From contig NZ_BMVK01000012.1 of the NCBI RefSeq assembly GCF_014650675.1, forward strand, positions 1 through 64,000: a stretch of 64,000 nt of DNA, in the 5' to 3' direction. Under the pieces are notes generated by a model, which was not told the DNA's origin, ran no database searches, and saw only the letters and a list, made by a program, of their open reading frames with translations. The stretch's first letter is position 1. Each line of letters opens with the position of its first letter. Positions 9,046 through 17,454 of this stretch are shown here, in pieces. Position numbers and translations under genes: made by a program. Source of the stretch: Streptomyces anulatus (GTDB lineage Bacteria; Actinomycetota; Actinomycetes; Streptomycetales; Streptomycetaceae).

Positions 9046-9584
9046 TGGACGACGACGCTGAGGCCGGAGCTGCCGATAGCCTTCGACGGCGAGCAGTTCA
9101 CCGTCGCGGAGATCGAAGGACGCCGTATTCTCCTGCGTCAGTCCGCGGTGGCCGGCCCGCCGAAGCTCCGGCATGTCGACCTCTCGGCCCTGCTCGCCCA
9201 TCCCTCGACCGAGATCCTGACACCGTCTCCCGCCGAGACGACGGCGTCCGCCGCCCTGCTGAACGGCCTGGCTCGTGAGGACGACGACGAACAGACCGTG
9301 AAGGTGCAGCACCACCAGGAGGTCCTGACCGGATACCAGCTGGGCGACGCGGCCCTGGCGTTGGACGGGGAACCCCGGGCGGACTTCCTGCCCGGTATCC
9401 CGTTGCTGCACCGCTACGCGGTCAAGGCCGCCGAGCTCGGCATCGGGGTCACCACGATCTGCCGGTGGACCGCGCGTTCAAGGAGGCGGGGCCGACCGTC
9501 CGGTGGGGGAAGCGGATGTCGACAGGGGGTGGGTGCCTCTTGCCGCCGTGCCCGGTCGCTTCCTCCGACAGGTGTCCTCGGTGA
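9046..9584 (+). pseudogene. TnsB/Mu-type transposase, N-terminal fragment
   Basis: The frame opens after a TAG at 9043 with LRPELPIAFDGEQFTVAEIE and runs through ALLAHPSTEILTPSPAETTA to AELGIGVTTICRWTAR, where a 1-nt shift near 9480 is needed to continue as FKEAGPT. That is the N-terminal part of a TnsB-like DDE transposase up to its helix-turn-helix; the catalytic core is gone. No good start codon exists before the body. Together with the tnsA fragment it marks a dead Tn7-type transposon whose remaining genes (TniB/TniQ type) are not in the window. Confidence 0.6.
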
Positions 9585-9607
9585 CGTGACGGTGGTACCC
9601 GCCTACC

Positions 9608-10261
9608 TCACGGCGTGACCTCCGCGCCCCGGTCGGCCCGATACGCGCGCAGGAACGTCCGTACTCCCTCGACGACGAGCGGCCGCACGCGGGTGTCCTG
9701 CGCGGCGTTCGCGGAGCCCAGGCGGTCCAGGGCGACGCCGAACGTCAGCGCCAGGAACTGGTCGGCCGCCAGTCGGGGGTCGGGGGCGTCGAGCAGTCCG
9801 GCCTCGGCGAAGGCGGTGAACCGCTCGGCGATCGCCTCGTCGGGGGTGTCCGCCATGGGGTTGTAGTCCTGCTGCGGCAGGTGGCCGGACTCCGTCCGGA
9901 GCAGGCGCTGCAGTGTCGTGTACTCCGCCGAGCCGAGCATGTCGGTTGCGATGCGCATCGCGAACGCGACCAGGCCGTCCTCCAGTTCGGCGGTCTCGGT
10001 CACGTCCGCGAGGGTGTCGTCGAGGGTGCGCCGGACCGTGGTGACCAGCGACTGGCCGACCGAGTCGACGACCGCATGCAGCAGGGTCCGCTTGTCGCCG
10101 AAGTAGTCGTAGACCGTCCGCTTGGACACCTCCGCCCGCGCGGCTACCGCGTCGACGCTGGAGCGGTCGAAGCCGTCGGCGAGGAACAGTTCCCGGGCCG
10201 CCGTGAGGATGGCGGCCCGCTTCCGCGTGGACCCCTCGCGCAGGGTCTTGGTGGTCGGCAT
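9608..10261 (-). CDS. TetR-family repressor
   Basis: 217 aa. The N-terminal TetR helix-turn-helix is canonical (AILTAARELFLADGFDRSSV, then VSKRTVYDYFGDKRTLL, residues about 15-60), followed by a helical ligand-binding domain of usual length. It is divergently transcribed from the MFS exporter gene with a 122-bp gap containing a palindromic operator, so it most likely represses itself and the exporter/monooxygenase operon, with derepression by an exported or modified compound. Confidence 0.9.
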   Translation of the reverse strand: MPTTKTLREGSTRKRAAILTAARELFLADGFDRSSVDAVAARAEVSKRTVYDYFGDKRTLLHAVVDSVGQSLVTTVRRTLDDTLADVTETAELEDGLVAFAMRIATDMLGSAEYTTLQRLLRTESGHLPQQDYNPMADTPDEAIAERFTAFAEAGLLDAPDPRLAADQFLALTFGVALDRLGSANAAQDTRVRPLVVEGVRTFLRAYRADRGAEVTP

Positions 10262-10279
10262 GGGCTCATCCTAACCGTT

Positions 10280-10297
10280 CTACACTGCACGGTGTAG
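10280..10297. promoter_or_regulatory. Probable TetR operator between repressor and exporter
   Basis: Inverted repeat CTACAC-TGCACG-GTGTAG placed 18 bp upstream of the repressor start. A partial copy of the right arm (GTGTAG) follows directly, so two dimers could bind. Position and symmetry fit TetR autoregulation. Confidence 0.65.
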
Positions 10298-10383
10298 TGT
10301 AGTTCTGGTCCGGTGAGTACCGTGCGCGTTCCTCCGTGTGCGGTCGGCTCCCGTCCCGCCGGTCCGCGACGGAAAGGACCTCC

Positions 10384-11781
10384 ATGACCACGACTTCGGC
10401 TCCTCCGCTCCGTATCGGCAAGGCCGCTGTCCGGGCCCTCGGCATCCTGGCGCTGGCCACCGGAGCCCTGGAATCGGTGGTGACGCCGACGCTCCCGCTC
10501 CTGCGGCGTGAGCTGGACATGAGTCACTCCGAAGGGGCGTTGCTCAGCATCGTGCTCCTCGTCACCGGCGCGCTGATCACGCCGGTGGCGGGGAAGTTAG
10601 GCGACCGCTACGGCGGGAAACGGGTCCTCGTCCGGCTGATGGTGGTGGTCTGTGCCGGGGGGCTGGTGTCCGCCCTGGCGCCGAGCCTGCCGGTGCTGCT
10701 GCTCGGTCAGATCCTCCAGGGCGCGATGGTGGGCGCGCTGCCCCTGTCGTTCATCCTGGTGCGCGAACACCTGGCCGAGGGCGAGTCCAAGGTGGCCATC
10801 GGGGTGGTCAGCGGACTCTTCGTGGGGGGCACGATGGCGGGGACGCTGGCGGCCGGACCCGTGGCCGAAGGGTTGTCCCGGCACTGGATGTTCGCGCTGC
10901 CGACGTTCGCGGTCATCGGGGCCACCGTGCTGGTGCACCGGCTGATGCCGCAGGATGCGCCGCGCCGGTCGGGCGGCGCCGGGATCGACTGGCCCGGCCT
11001 GGTCCTCCTGAGCGGAACGCTCGTCACGCTGATGCTCGTCCTGGCGCTGGCTCCCGAGATCGTCGCGCGACCCCTCGTACTCGTCTCCCTTCTCGTGCTG
11101 CTGGCCGCCTTCGCGGCCGGGTGGGTGGCCGTCGAGCGGCGCGCGGCTTCGCCGATGGTCGATCTGCGCATGGTGGGGCGGCCCGAGGTGTGGAAAGCGT
11201 GCGTGCTGACGTTCTTGATCTGCGTCGGTACGTCGGTGGCGGCCTATCTGGTCCCGGCGCTGTTCGCGGTACCCGCCGACGCGTACGGGTTCGGGGCGAG
11301 CGCGACGCAGATCGGCCTCTTCCTGCTGCCCGGGGCCGTGGCCGCGTCGCTGGCCGGGCCGGCCGGCGGGTTCGGGGCGCGGCGGTTCGGTTCGCGTGCC
11401 GTGGTCACCGCCGGAGTTCTCGTCATGGCCGTCGGCCTGTTCGGCCTGGCGGCCGTACACACCGAGGTCTGGCACCTCGTCGTCGGCAAGATGATGATCG
11501 CGCTCGCCAACGGGCTCTGCGTCACGGCGATGGTGACCAGCACCGCCACCTCCGTCGACCGCGGTGACACCGGCATCGCCACCGGTCTGGTCCTGGTGAC
11601 GCGCGTGATCGGCTTCGCCGTGGGGGTCCAGATCAGCGGCGCGATCCTCACCGCCAGGACCCCCGCCGGGTCGGACCTCCCGGCCGAATCGGCCTACGTC
11701 GTCGGCTTCGTCCTGGCCGGAGCCGTAACGGCGCTGTCCCTGCTCGTCGTCCGCACCCTGAGTAAAGGAGTCAAGGAATGA
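10384..11781 (+). CDS. MFS multidrug exporter
   Basis: 465 aa from ATG 10384 (GAAAGGA upstream). It has fourteen predicted hydrophobic segments and the MFS motif A-like loop GKLGDRYGGKR after TM2, as in DHA2 drug:proton antiporters. Neighbouring TetR and overlapping FAD-monooxygenase genes make a detoxification or self-resistance module in which the membrane pump exports, and the oxygenase modifies, a hydrophobic compound. The stop codon overlaps the next start (ATGA), indicating translational coupling. The substrate cannot be told from sequence. Confidence 0.88.
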   Translation: MTTTSAPPLRIGKAAVRALGILALATGALESVVTPTLPLLRRELDMSHSEGALLSIVLLVTGALITPVAGKLGDRYGGKRVLVRLMVVVCAGGLVSALAPSLPVLLLGQILQGAMVGALPLSFILVREHLAEGESKVAIGVVSGLFVGGTMAGTLAAGPVAEGLSRHWMFALPTFAVIGATVLVHRLMPQDAPRRSGGAGIDWPGLVLLSGTLVTLMLVLALAPEIVARPLVLVSLLVLLAAFAAGWVAVERRAASPMVDLRMVGRPEVWKACVLTFLICVGTSVAAYLVPALFAVPADAYGFGASATQIGLFLLPGAVAASLAGPAGGFGARRFGSRAVVTAGVLVMAVGLFGLAAVHTEVWHLVVGKMMIALANGLCVTAMVTSTATSVDRGDTGIATGLVLVTRVIGFAVGVQISGAILTARTPAGSDLPAESAYVVGFVLAGAVTALSLLVVRTLSKGVKE

Positions 11782-13004
11782 CCCGCGTCGATACGTTGGT
11801 GAACGCTCCCGCCGCGCGGGGGCGTACGGTCCTGATATCCGGGGCCAGCATCGCGGGGCCCGCCCTCGCGTACTGGCTGAACCGCTACGGATTCATGGTC
11901 ACGGTGGTCGAGAAGGCGGGCACGGTCCGCGACGGCGGCTATCCCATCGATGTGCGCGGCACCGCGCTCGACGTCGTCCGGCGGATGGGGATCCTGCCGA
12001 GGCTCCGGGACGCGCACATCGATCTGCGCCGGCTGACCTTTCTCGACGAGGACGGCTCCGAGATGGCCTCGGTCGACCCGCACGCCGTCACCGGCGGGGT
12101 CGCGGGAAGAGACCTGGAGGTGCGGCGCGGGGCGCTGGCCGGGGCTCTCCACGAGGCCGTCCGTGACGATGTGGAGTTCCTGTTCGACGACTCCATCGAC
12201 ACCCTCGACCAGCACCGCCACGGGGTCGATGTCACCTTCCGACGGGGAGCCAGCCGTACGTTCGACCTGGTGCTGGGGGCGGACGGGCTGCACTCGCACA
12301 CCCGCGCGCTCCTGTTCGGACCCGAGGAGGGGTTCCACCGCTATCTCGGCTACTGCTTCGCCGGGTTCACCCTGCGCAACACCTTCGGGCTCGTCCGTGA
12401 GACCACGATGTGGAACGCCCCGGGCCGGGCAGCCGTGCTGTACGCCGTGGGCGACGACGAGGACGTCCACGGCTTCCTCAACTTCGCCCGCACGGAACCG
12501 CCGTTCGGCGCGTTCCGTGACCCGGAGGCGCAACGGGACCTGGTCGCCGAGGTCTTCGACGGTGCGGGATGGGAGGTCCCGGGCATGCTCGCCGCCCTGC
12601 GCGACGCGGACGACCTGTTCTTCGACGTGGTCAGCCAGATCCGGATGCCCCGCTGGTCCAGTGGCAGGGTCGCGCTGGTGGGCGACGCCGCGTACGCGCC
12701 CTCGTTCCTCACCGGCCAGGGCTCCAGCCTCGCCCTGGTCGGCGCGTACATGCTCGCCGGATCCCTGGCGGCCGAACGCGATCACGCCGCGGGCTTCGCA
12801 GCCTACGAGCGGGACACCCGTGCGTTCGTGACCCTGAACCAGGATCAAGTCGGCAAGGGCGATGCCGCGCTCTTCCCGACCACCGCCCGGGCACTGGAGC
12901 AGCGCAACACCATGCTGCGCTCTCTGGGCTCCATGCCGCCCCCGGCGGAGGGGCGGCCGCCCCACGAGGCACTGGTGCTTCCGGAGTTCAGGCTCCGGGG
13001 GTGA
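11778..13004 (+). CDS. FAD-dependent monooxygenase (PHBH/TetX fold)
   Basis: 408 aa. It has the N-terminal dinucleotide-binding motif GASIAGPALAYWLNRYGF, the middle DG motif LGADGLHSHTR, and the GD motif VALVGDAAYAPSFLTGQGSS that contacts FAD. This is the class A flavoprotein hydroxylase fold, which includes aromatic polyketide hydroxylases and tetracycline-inactivating enzymes. It would use NAD(P)H and O2 in the cytosol. It starts inside the exporter stop codon, so both are made together. The substrate is unknown; antibiotic modification is inference from the exporter pairing. Confidence 0.88.
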   Translation: MTRVDTLVNAPAARGRTVLISGASIAGPALAYWLNRYGFMVTVVEKAGTVRDGGYPIDVRGTALDVVRRMGILPRLRDAHIDLRRLTFLDEDGSEMASVDPHAVTGGVAGRDLEVRRGALAGALHEAVRDDVEFLFDDSIDTLDQHRHGVDVTFRRGASRTFDLVLGADGLHSHTRALLFGPEEGFHRYLGYCFAGFTLRNTFGLVRETTMWNAPGRAAVLYAVGDDEDVHGFLNFARTEPPFGAFRDPEAQRDLVAEVFDGAGWEVPGMLAALRDADDLFFDVVSQIRMPRWSSGRVALVGDAAYAPSFLTGQGSSLALVGAYMLAGSLAAERDHAAGFAAYERDTRAFVTLNQDQVGKGDAALFPTTARALEQRNTMLRSLGSMPPPAEGRPPHEALVLPEFRLRG

Positions 13005-13010
13005 GCGCGG

Positions 13011-13026
13011 CCCCGGTCTGCCGGGG
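13011..13026 (+). terminator. Short GC hairpin after the monooxygenase gene
   Basis: CCCCGG-TCTG-CCGGGG begins 7 bp after the stop. The stem is short but wholly GC and there is no U-tract. Confidence 0.4.
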
Positions 13027-13130
13027 ATTCGCAGGGTTGTCGTCGCGGAGTTCGGGGGCAGGAGGACTTCGGGGAACGCCTGGTAGCAGACCCGATCGCG
13101 CGAGCCCGTGCGATCCCGAGTGCGGCTTCC

Positions 13131-13364
13131 TTACTCCGAGCCCCGACCGCTGTCGGCACGCGGCCGGTCGACGGAGTGCTCGCGCCCGGCCGCAAGGCTG
13201 CCGAGGTGTAGGCCGAGCGGTCGCGGACAGCTCCGGTGGCCTGCTCCCGGCGCCGCGCAGCGCCTCGTGCGCGGTCCGCGGCCGGCGAGGTCACCGGCAC
13301 TGCGGTCGAGGTGGCGGCCGAAGGGGGTGGCCACGACGCCGAGGATGAGTGCTTCACGGTTCAT
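13131..13364 (-). pseudogene. Thiolase (acetyl-CoA acyltransferase) N-terminal fragment
   Basis: The minus-strand frame starts MNREALILGVVATPFGRHLD and RSAGDLAG, the typical beginning of a thiolase of the lipid-transfer/propanoyl-CoA type. After DLAG the frame is lost: the adjacent frame continues ALRGAGSRPPEL, as expected for the next helix. The catalytic Cys and His regions are absent. It is a dead fragment, convergent with the monooxygenase gene. Confidence 0.55.
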
Positions 13365-13542
13365 GACACGACCCGGTTTCGACGGGTGCATAGTCCCAGT
13401 CGTTCAATCTGAATCTGAACAGCGATCGCGGTGCCGGACTCACGGTCAACAGCATGAAGGCCGTGAAGGACACGTGCCGCCCGTCGAGGGCGGTGGCCGC
13501 GGTCGATCTGCCCCGGCGGGTTCTGAGGGCCGACAGGGTCTG

Positions 13543-13848
13543 ATGTGGGATCTGAGCGGTGACACGGGAATCCGGCCGAAGAGACCGTACGTCGTGGACG
13601 ACGGTGAGGACCAGGGGAAGCTGTTCTTCCGCCACAACGTCATCGAGCTGGGTAACATGGTCATGCTCATCCAGCCCCGCGTGTCCGATCTAACGTGCAC
13701 GTGGCACAGCGACGCGTCCTACACGGACACGTCCGGTACGCACACACAGCGTATTCCGGGCACGGGCACCTTCACCACGGAAGCCGTACCGGAGAGTCCC
13801 CTTCTTACTTCGGGAACGTCATCGGCCGGAGGTGGGGTGCTTGGGTGA
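13543..13848 (+). CDS. Hypothetical protein, uncertain
   Basis: 101 aa from ATG 13543, only weakly preceded by AGGG. The sequence (DDGEDQGKLFFRHNVIELGN, then a Thr/Ser-rich tail) is not strongly biased and could be real, but no family is recognised and the C-terminal part looks shifted. The 400 bases after it (13849-14254) hold no gene that I can support. Confidence 0.3.
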   Translation: MWDLSGDTGIRPKRPYVVDDGEDQGKLFFRHNVIELGNMVMLIQPRVSDLTCTWHSDASYTDTSGTHTQRIPGTGTFTTEAVPESPLLTSGTSSAGGGVLG

Positions 13849-14254
13849 TGTGGTCCGGGAGAACTGCCCGGCCGCAGAAGATCTTGAGCAGTTTCCTCCC
13901 GGCTGGCTCGTTGAGCAGGCGCAAACATAAATGCGTCCCTTGCCCGGCCCGTGCCTAACTGCCTGTATGGCGGAACTAGCTGCTCATCGCGGGTGACCGG
14001 GTTGTCCGGGCCCTGCGGTAGGGGACGGCCGAACTAACATGAGCAGTGCCTCGTCCCGGCAGTTCCCCTGCTGGGGCAAGGCGTTGTTGTGCTTGTGCCG
14101 CGAGTCAGTAGCGGGCGGCGATGTGGTCGATGTTGGTGATCTCGGCTTCGAGGTCGTGGGCGCGGGTGCCGCAGGTCCGACTGGCAACCCCGGGCGCATC
14201 TGTCCAGCACTCGGAGTTGCCAACCGTCGGTGGAACCGGGCAAGTCGGGGCGCC

Positions 14255-14284
14255 GCGGCTTCCCGCCGATCGGCGGGAAGCCGC
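14255..14284. repeat. 30-bp perfect palindrome
   Basis: Uninterrupted palindrome with half-site GCGGCTTCCCGCCGA. It has no spacer, so as DNA it is a perfect dyad, and as RNA it would be a near loop-less hairpin. It lies 10 bp before a second, unrelated palindrome, in a gene-poor stretch between degenerate fragments. Confidence 0.85.
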
Positions 14285-14294
14285 TGAACAGCCT

Positions 14295-14328
14295 CGCCGT
14301 GCATTCCAGAATTCTGGAATGCACGGCG
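14295..14328. repeat. 34-bp perfect palindrome
   Basis: Uninterrupted palindrome with half-site CGCCGTGCATTCCAGAA, centred on an EcoRI-like AATT. It is unusually AT-rich in its core for this genome. With the neighbouring 30-bp palindrome it makes a 74-bp double-dyad block whose role is unknown: operator pair, bidirectional terminator or recombination/replication site. Confidence 0.85.
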
Positions 14329-14401
14329 GTCTGCCGTCCGTGTCCTGGCCGTGGTGCGGGGTGGTGGAGACCGGTGCCCGGGCGGCGGCCATGAAGGGGT
14401 G

Positions 14402-14931
14402 TCAGATGGGGTCGGTCGGCGGGGCCGGTTCTTCAGGCGTGGGGGCGAGGTCGGCGCTGGCCAGGGTGACCGCGAGCGCGAGGGGGGGTACGACGGCAGG
14501 CAGAGTTCGGCCGCCGTGCTCGGGTCGGTCGCGGCGGTGGTGCAGGCCTCGCTCAGGGCAGGCAGTCCGGTCACCACCACGACGTCGATCGTCGCGCCCA
14601 GGCTCTCGTCGATCGCGAGCTCGCCTTCGGCCGCGAGTTCGTGCACGAGGGCGACGGCCTGCTCCGGGTCGTCCAGCGAGCGGGCGGCGACCTGGTCGCT
14701 CGAGCTCGCCACGTCCATCCGGCGCCTTGGTCCGTGGTCGGCAGCGGCACCGGGCCCCGGCCCGGTGCCGTCCGGTGCGGCCCGGTGAACGGCGTCGTGT
14801 GCTTCGGCCAGCGCGCACCGGGCCGGGAACGTCCGCCGGGCCGTCGTCCCCTCCCTGGTCACGGCGGCCGGCCACCGGGCACCGTCCTCGGTCACGGCCA
14901 GGTCCAGGTCAGCAGGAGTTGGGGCGGACAT
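14402..14931 (-). pseudogene. Hypothetical protein with a poly-C frameshift
   Basis: The first 145 codons (MSAPTPADLDLAVTEDGARW through DVVVVTGLPALSEACTTAAT) read well. At a run of seven C on the coding strand (near 14484) the natural continuation VVPPLALAVTLASADLAPTP, ending EEPAPPTDPI at 14402, lies in the next frame. Without the shift the frame runs on through low-complexity, shadow-like sequence into the palindromes. A homopolymer slip (or sequencing error) is therefore likely in a gene of about 177 aa. The product is acidic and Ala-rich, and no family is recognised. Confidence 0.45.
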
Positions 14932-15104
14932 GCCGACCCGGATGCACTACAGCACTGAGGTCCTTACCGCCTCCTGGTCCGGCGGGGCGGCGGCGACCGG
15001 CCCGTAAACGTCCCCCGCCGCTGGCGCGCACGCGCCGATCAGCCGGGCGGGACGACTGCGTCGGCGGGCAGGCGGTTAGAGGGCGGGGTGCGCGGGTGTC
15101 ATGG

Positions 15105-15488
15105 TCACCTGCGAACTATTCCCCGCTGCGGCCACCGGGCGGGCGTTTCCGGCCTGCGACGGGGCGTCAGTCTCCCGGGCGTTGCTGGTGATGCCGAACT
15201 TCCGGCGAGCAGGGGGCCCAGGGGCGGGCCTGCTTCGACAGGGGTGTGGTGTTCCGGATGTGCGTGAGGGGTCTGGGCGGGTCCGAGGGCGCGTAGTCGG
15301 CGGCCGTCGTCGGTGTCGGGGATCTCGATCCGGTCGGGGTTCACGGAGGTGAGCCGGGTGATGAATTCGCCGGGGTCGTGGCCTCGCAGGTGTGCGACGT
15401 GCACGCCGTACTGGGCTTTGTGGAGCGGCTGAGAGGTATCGAGGGCGGTGCTGTTGGCGAAAGGGATGTTCGGCATGCCGAGGAGCAT
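15105..15488 (-). CDS. Hypothetical protein
   Basis: About 127 aa from ATG 15488, which has a good GGGGAG site 4 bp upstream. The first 60 residues (MPNIPFANSTALDTSQPLHK, then FITRLTSVNPDRIEIPDTDD) look protein-like; the last 40 are Pro/Arg-rich and may follow a frameshift. The gene starts about 95 bp from the IS701-type insertion. Family unknown. Confidence 0.35.
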   Translation of the reverse strand: MLLGMPNIPFANSTALDTSQPLHKAQYGVHVAHLRGHDPGEFITRLTSVNPDRIEIPDTDDGRRLRALGPAQTPHAHPEHHTPVEAGPPLGPLLAGSSASPATPGRLTPRRRPETPARWPQRGIVRR

Positions 15489-15586
15489 GTCGCTCCCCGC
15501 ATCTGTCTCTCCGCCCTGCGGACCACGAACGTGTCGCACCTGGCGGCACACGCCTGGGGCGGGAGAGCCGTGCCGCGTCCGGCTAG

Positions 15587-15610
15587 TACTCCAGTGCGAC
15601 TTCGTGATCT
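15587..15610 (+). repeat. Left inverted repeat of the IS701-type element
   Basis: TACTCCAGT-GCG-ACTTCG-T-GATCT. It matches the reverse complement of the right end in 20 of 24 positions. The transposase stop codon begins at its inner edge. Confidence 0.85.
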
Positions 15611-16943
15611 AGGTGTCCGAGTGGCTGGTGAGTCGTCGCCGGTAGTGGGCGCGTCTGGCCGGTGCCTGGTGGAGTCTGCGCCAGATTGACCAGGCCAGAA
15701 GGCGGTGCGGAGGTGTGGTCGATAGTCTGAAGAGCCTGCCGATGAGGTGACGGATCTCCGGGATGGTCAGGTCGATCGGATCGCTGCTGCGGACCGGACG
15801 GTTCGGGTCGGTGCTCCGGTCGGGCGCCGCGCTGACAGCGACGGCGGCGAGGAAGGCCAGCGCGAGCATCGCCAGGGTGATGTGGCGGTGCCAGGAGGTC
15901 CAGTGGCGGACCTGATAGTGGTCCAGGCCGACCTGGCCTTTTGCGGCTTGGAAGCACTCTTCTATGCACCACCTGGTCCCGGCGACGCGCACCAGCGCGG
16001 ACAGGGCCACCTCGCCTGGTGACCAGCACAGGTAGAAGGCGAGTTCGTCGGTTAAGGGTTGCGGCGGATCAGCAGGCACCGGTTCTTGTCGGCTCCGGTC
16101 TGTCCCCATGCCCAGTCGTAGTGGCGCGGGCCCTTCGCTCCGGCGCCGGCGCTCTGCCGGTACCAGGCGTCCTGGGGCAGTGAGGCGGCCAGGGTGTCGG
16201 CCTGGAGCACTGTGCGGTTCTCGTTGATCCGTACATTGGTGGTGCAGGCGACCGCCAGGACGTAGCCGATCCCGCGTGCCTCCAGGACGGAGCGAAGCTG
16301 TGGGTCCTGGCCGTGGACCTCGTCGCCGGTCACCCACGAGGAGGTGTACCCGGCATCCAGGGCCGCTTCGATTCATCTGCAGTGCCAGGCGGGGCTTGGT
16401 GGCGAACTCCACCTGCTCGGGGACCCCGGAGCCCGGCCGGCGATCGGGATCCCGGCACCAGGTGTGCTTGGGGAGGTAGAGCCGACGGTCGATCAGTGCC
16501 CGTCCTCGCGGCGATGCGTAGGCGAGGAAGACGCCGACCTGGGCATTCTCGATCCGACCGGCAGTGCCGGTGTTCTGTCGCTGCACGCCCGCCGAACGCA
16601 GGCCCTTCTTCAAGAACCCCGTCTCGTCCACGATCAGCACACCATCACCGCCGAGGTGGTCCAGCATGTAGGACCGGACCTCGTCGGCATCCCAGCGTGC
16701 GCTTCGAAGCAACCTCTGCATCGCACCGGGGCGGTCATGGCCTGCCTGCTCGGCCAGCTGCCAGCAGTTCTTCCGTTCGACACCGGACAGCAGTCCGAGG
16801 ACGAACGCCGTTGCCGTCGACCTCGGTTCCACTCGGCGGAACCGGCCCGCGATGCGGGCCATCGACTGGTCGAACATCGCCCACCAGCGGGCAGGGTCAA
16901 CGCTATGGCCCGCGGCCATCGCACCATCTTCAGAAGTCCACAC
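15609..16943 (-). pseudogene. IS701-family DDE transposase with two compensating frameshifts
   Basis: 444 codons, about the family length. The N-terminus has WWAMFDQSMARIAGRF, the first catalytic Asp in LIVDETGFLKKG, and the typical QNTGTAGRIENAQVGVFLAY. Between about 16375 and 16055 the authentic middle (TGDEVHGQDPQLRSVLEARG through WGQTGADKNRCLLIRRNP) is in a different frame. The main frame resumes with LTDELAFYLCWSPGEVALSA and the C-terminal Glu-containing WCIEECFQAAKGQVGLDHYQ. Two opposite indels thus leave a full-length frame with about 105 scrambled residues, so the protein as encoded should be inactive unless these are sequencing errors. Confidence 0.85.
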
Positions 16944-16955
16944 AACCTCTGATGA

Positions 16956-17372
16956 TCACGCGGTGGCCGCTTCCGTATCGGCCCCTGCCGCCAACTGGTG
17001 CCAGGCATGAATGCATCCGTCTGCGCAGAACCGCTCGCGGCGGCGCTTGTCCGCCACTCCCAGCAGCGCGACCAGCAGCCGAAACGCCTTCACGCGCTCG
17101 TCCTGCGGCAGATTGATGATCTCTGTCAGCTGCCCGGCCAACTGCCCGCGCGTGATCAGCACCGCCGGGGTGTGGGTCGGCCGGATACCGGCGATCCGCA
17201 CGCTCTCGGGCCCGTCCTCCACCGTCGCCCGCGCCTGGATGCAATGTCCGCCCAGATCCCGAAGGACCTCGAACTGGTCCTGACCGCGCAGGGCTTCGAA
17301 CCACTCGACACCCTGCCCGATCGGGCGCAGGCCCTGCGCGAGCTCGTTCAACATGACCGTGCGCTCGTCCAT
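16956..17372 (-). CDS. DUF5958-like protein, carried inside the IS
   Basis: 138 aa from ATG 17372, preceded by GGAGG eight bases upstream; an ATG 48 bp earlier lacks a site. The body (LNELAQGLRPIGQGVEWFEA, then EDGPESVRIAGIRPTHTPAV, then LLVALLGVADKRRRERFCAD and GCIHAWHQL) matches the Streptomyces DUF5958 family of small cytosolic proteins of unknown function; the Cys/His-containing C-terminus could bind metal. It lies between the right inverted repeat and the transposase gene, 12 bp from the latter, so it travels with the element as a passenger or accessory gene. Confidence 0.8.
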   Translation of the reverse strand: MDERTVMLNELAQGLRPIGQGVEWFEALRGQDQFEVLRDLGGHCIQARATVEDGPESVRIAGIRPTHTPAVLITRGQLAGQLTEIINLPQDERVKAFRLLVALLGVADKRRRERFCADGCIHAWHQLAAGADTEAATA

Positions 17373-17426
17373 CCGCCAACCTCCGCTATCCGGCTGAGGC
17401 CCATAGCCCCCGAAGGCCATCGAATC

Positions 17427-17450
17427 AGATCGCGAAGTATGACTGGAGTA
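17427..17450 (-). repeat. Right inverted repeat of the IS701-type element
   Basis: On the plus strand AGATC-G-CGAAGT-ATG-ACTGGAGTA, the inverse of the left end, followed directly by target copy CTAG 17451-17454. Confidence 0.85.
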
Positions 17451-17454
17451 CTAG

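Larger units (their letters stand above)
15587..17450 (-). mobile_element. IS701-family insertion sequence with passenger gene
   Basis: A 1,864-bp element bounded by imperfect 24-bp inverted repeats beginning TACTCCAGT and flanked on both sides by CTAG (15583-15586 and 17451-17454), the 4-bp YTAR-type target duplication characteristic of IS701 elements. Inside, on the minus strand, are a DUF5958-like gene and then a DDE transposase gene whose stop lies in the left repeat. Intact ends and target duplication indicate a fairly recent insertion, but the transposase carries two frameshifts. Confidence 0.85.
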
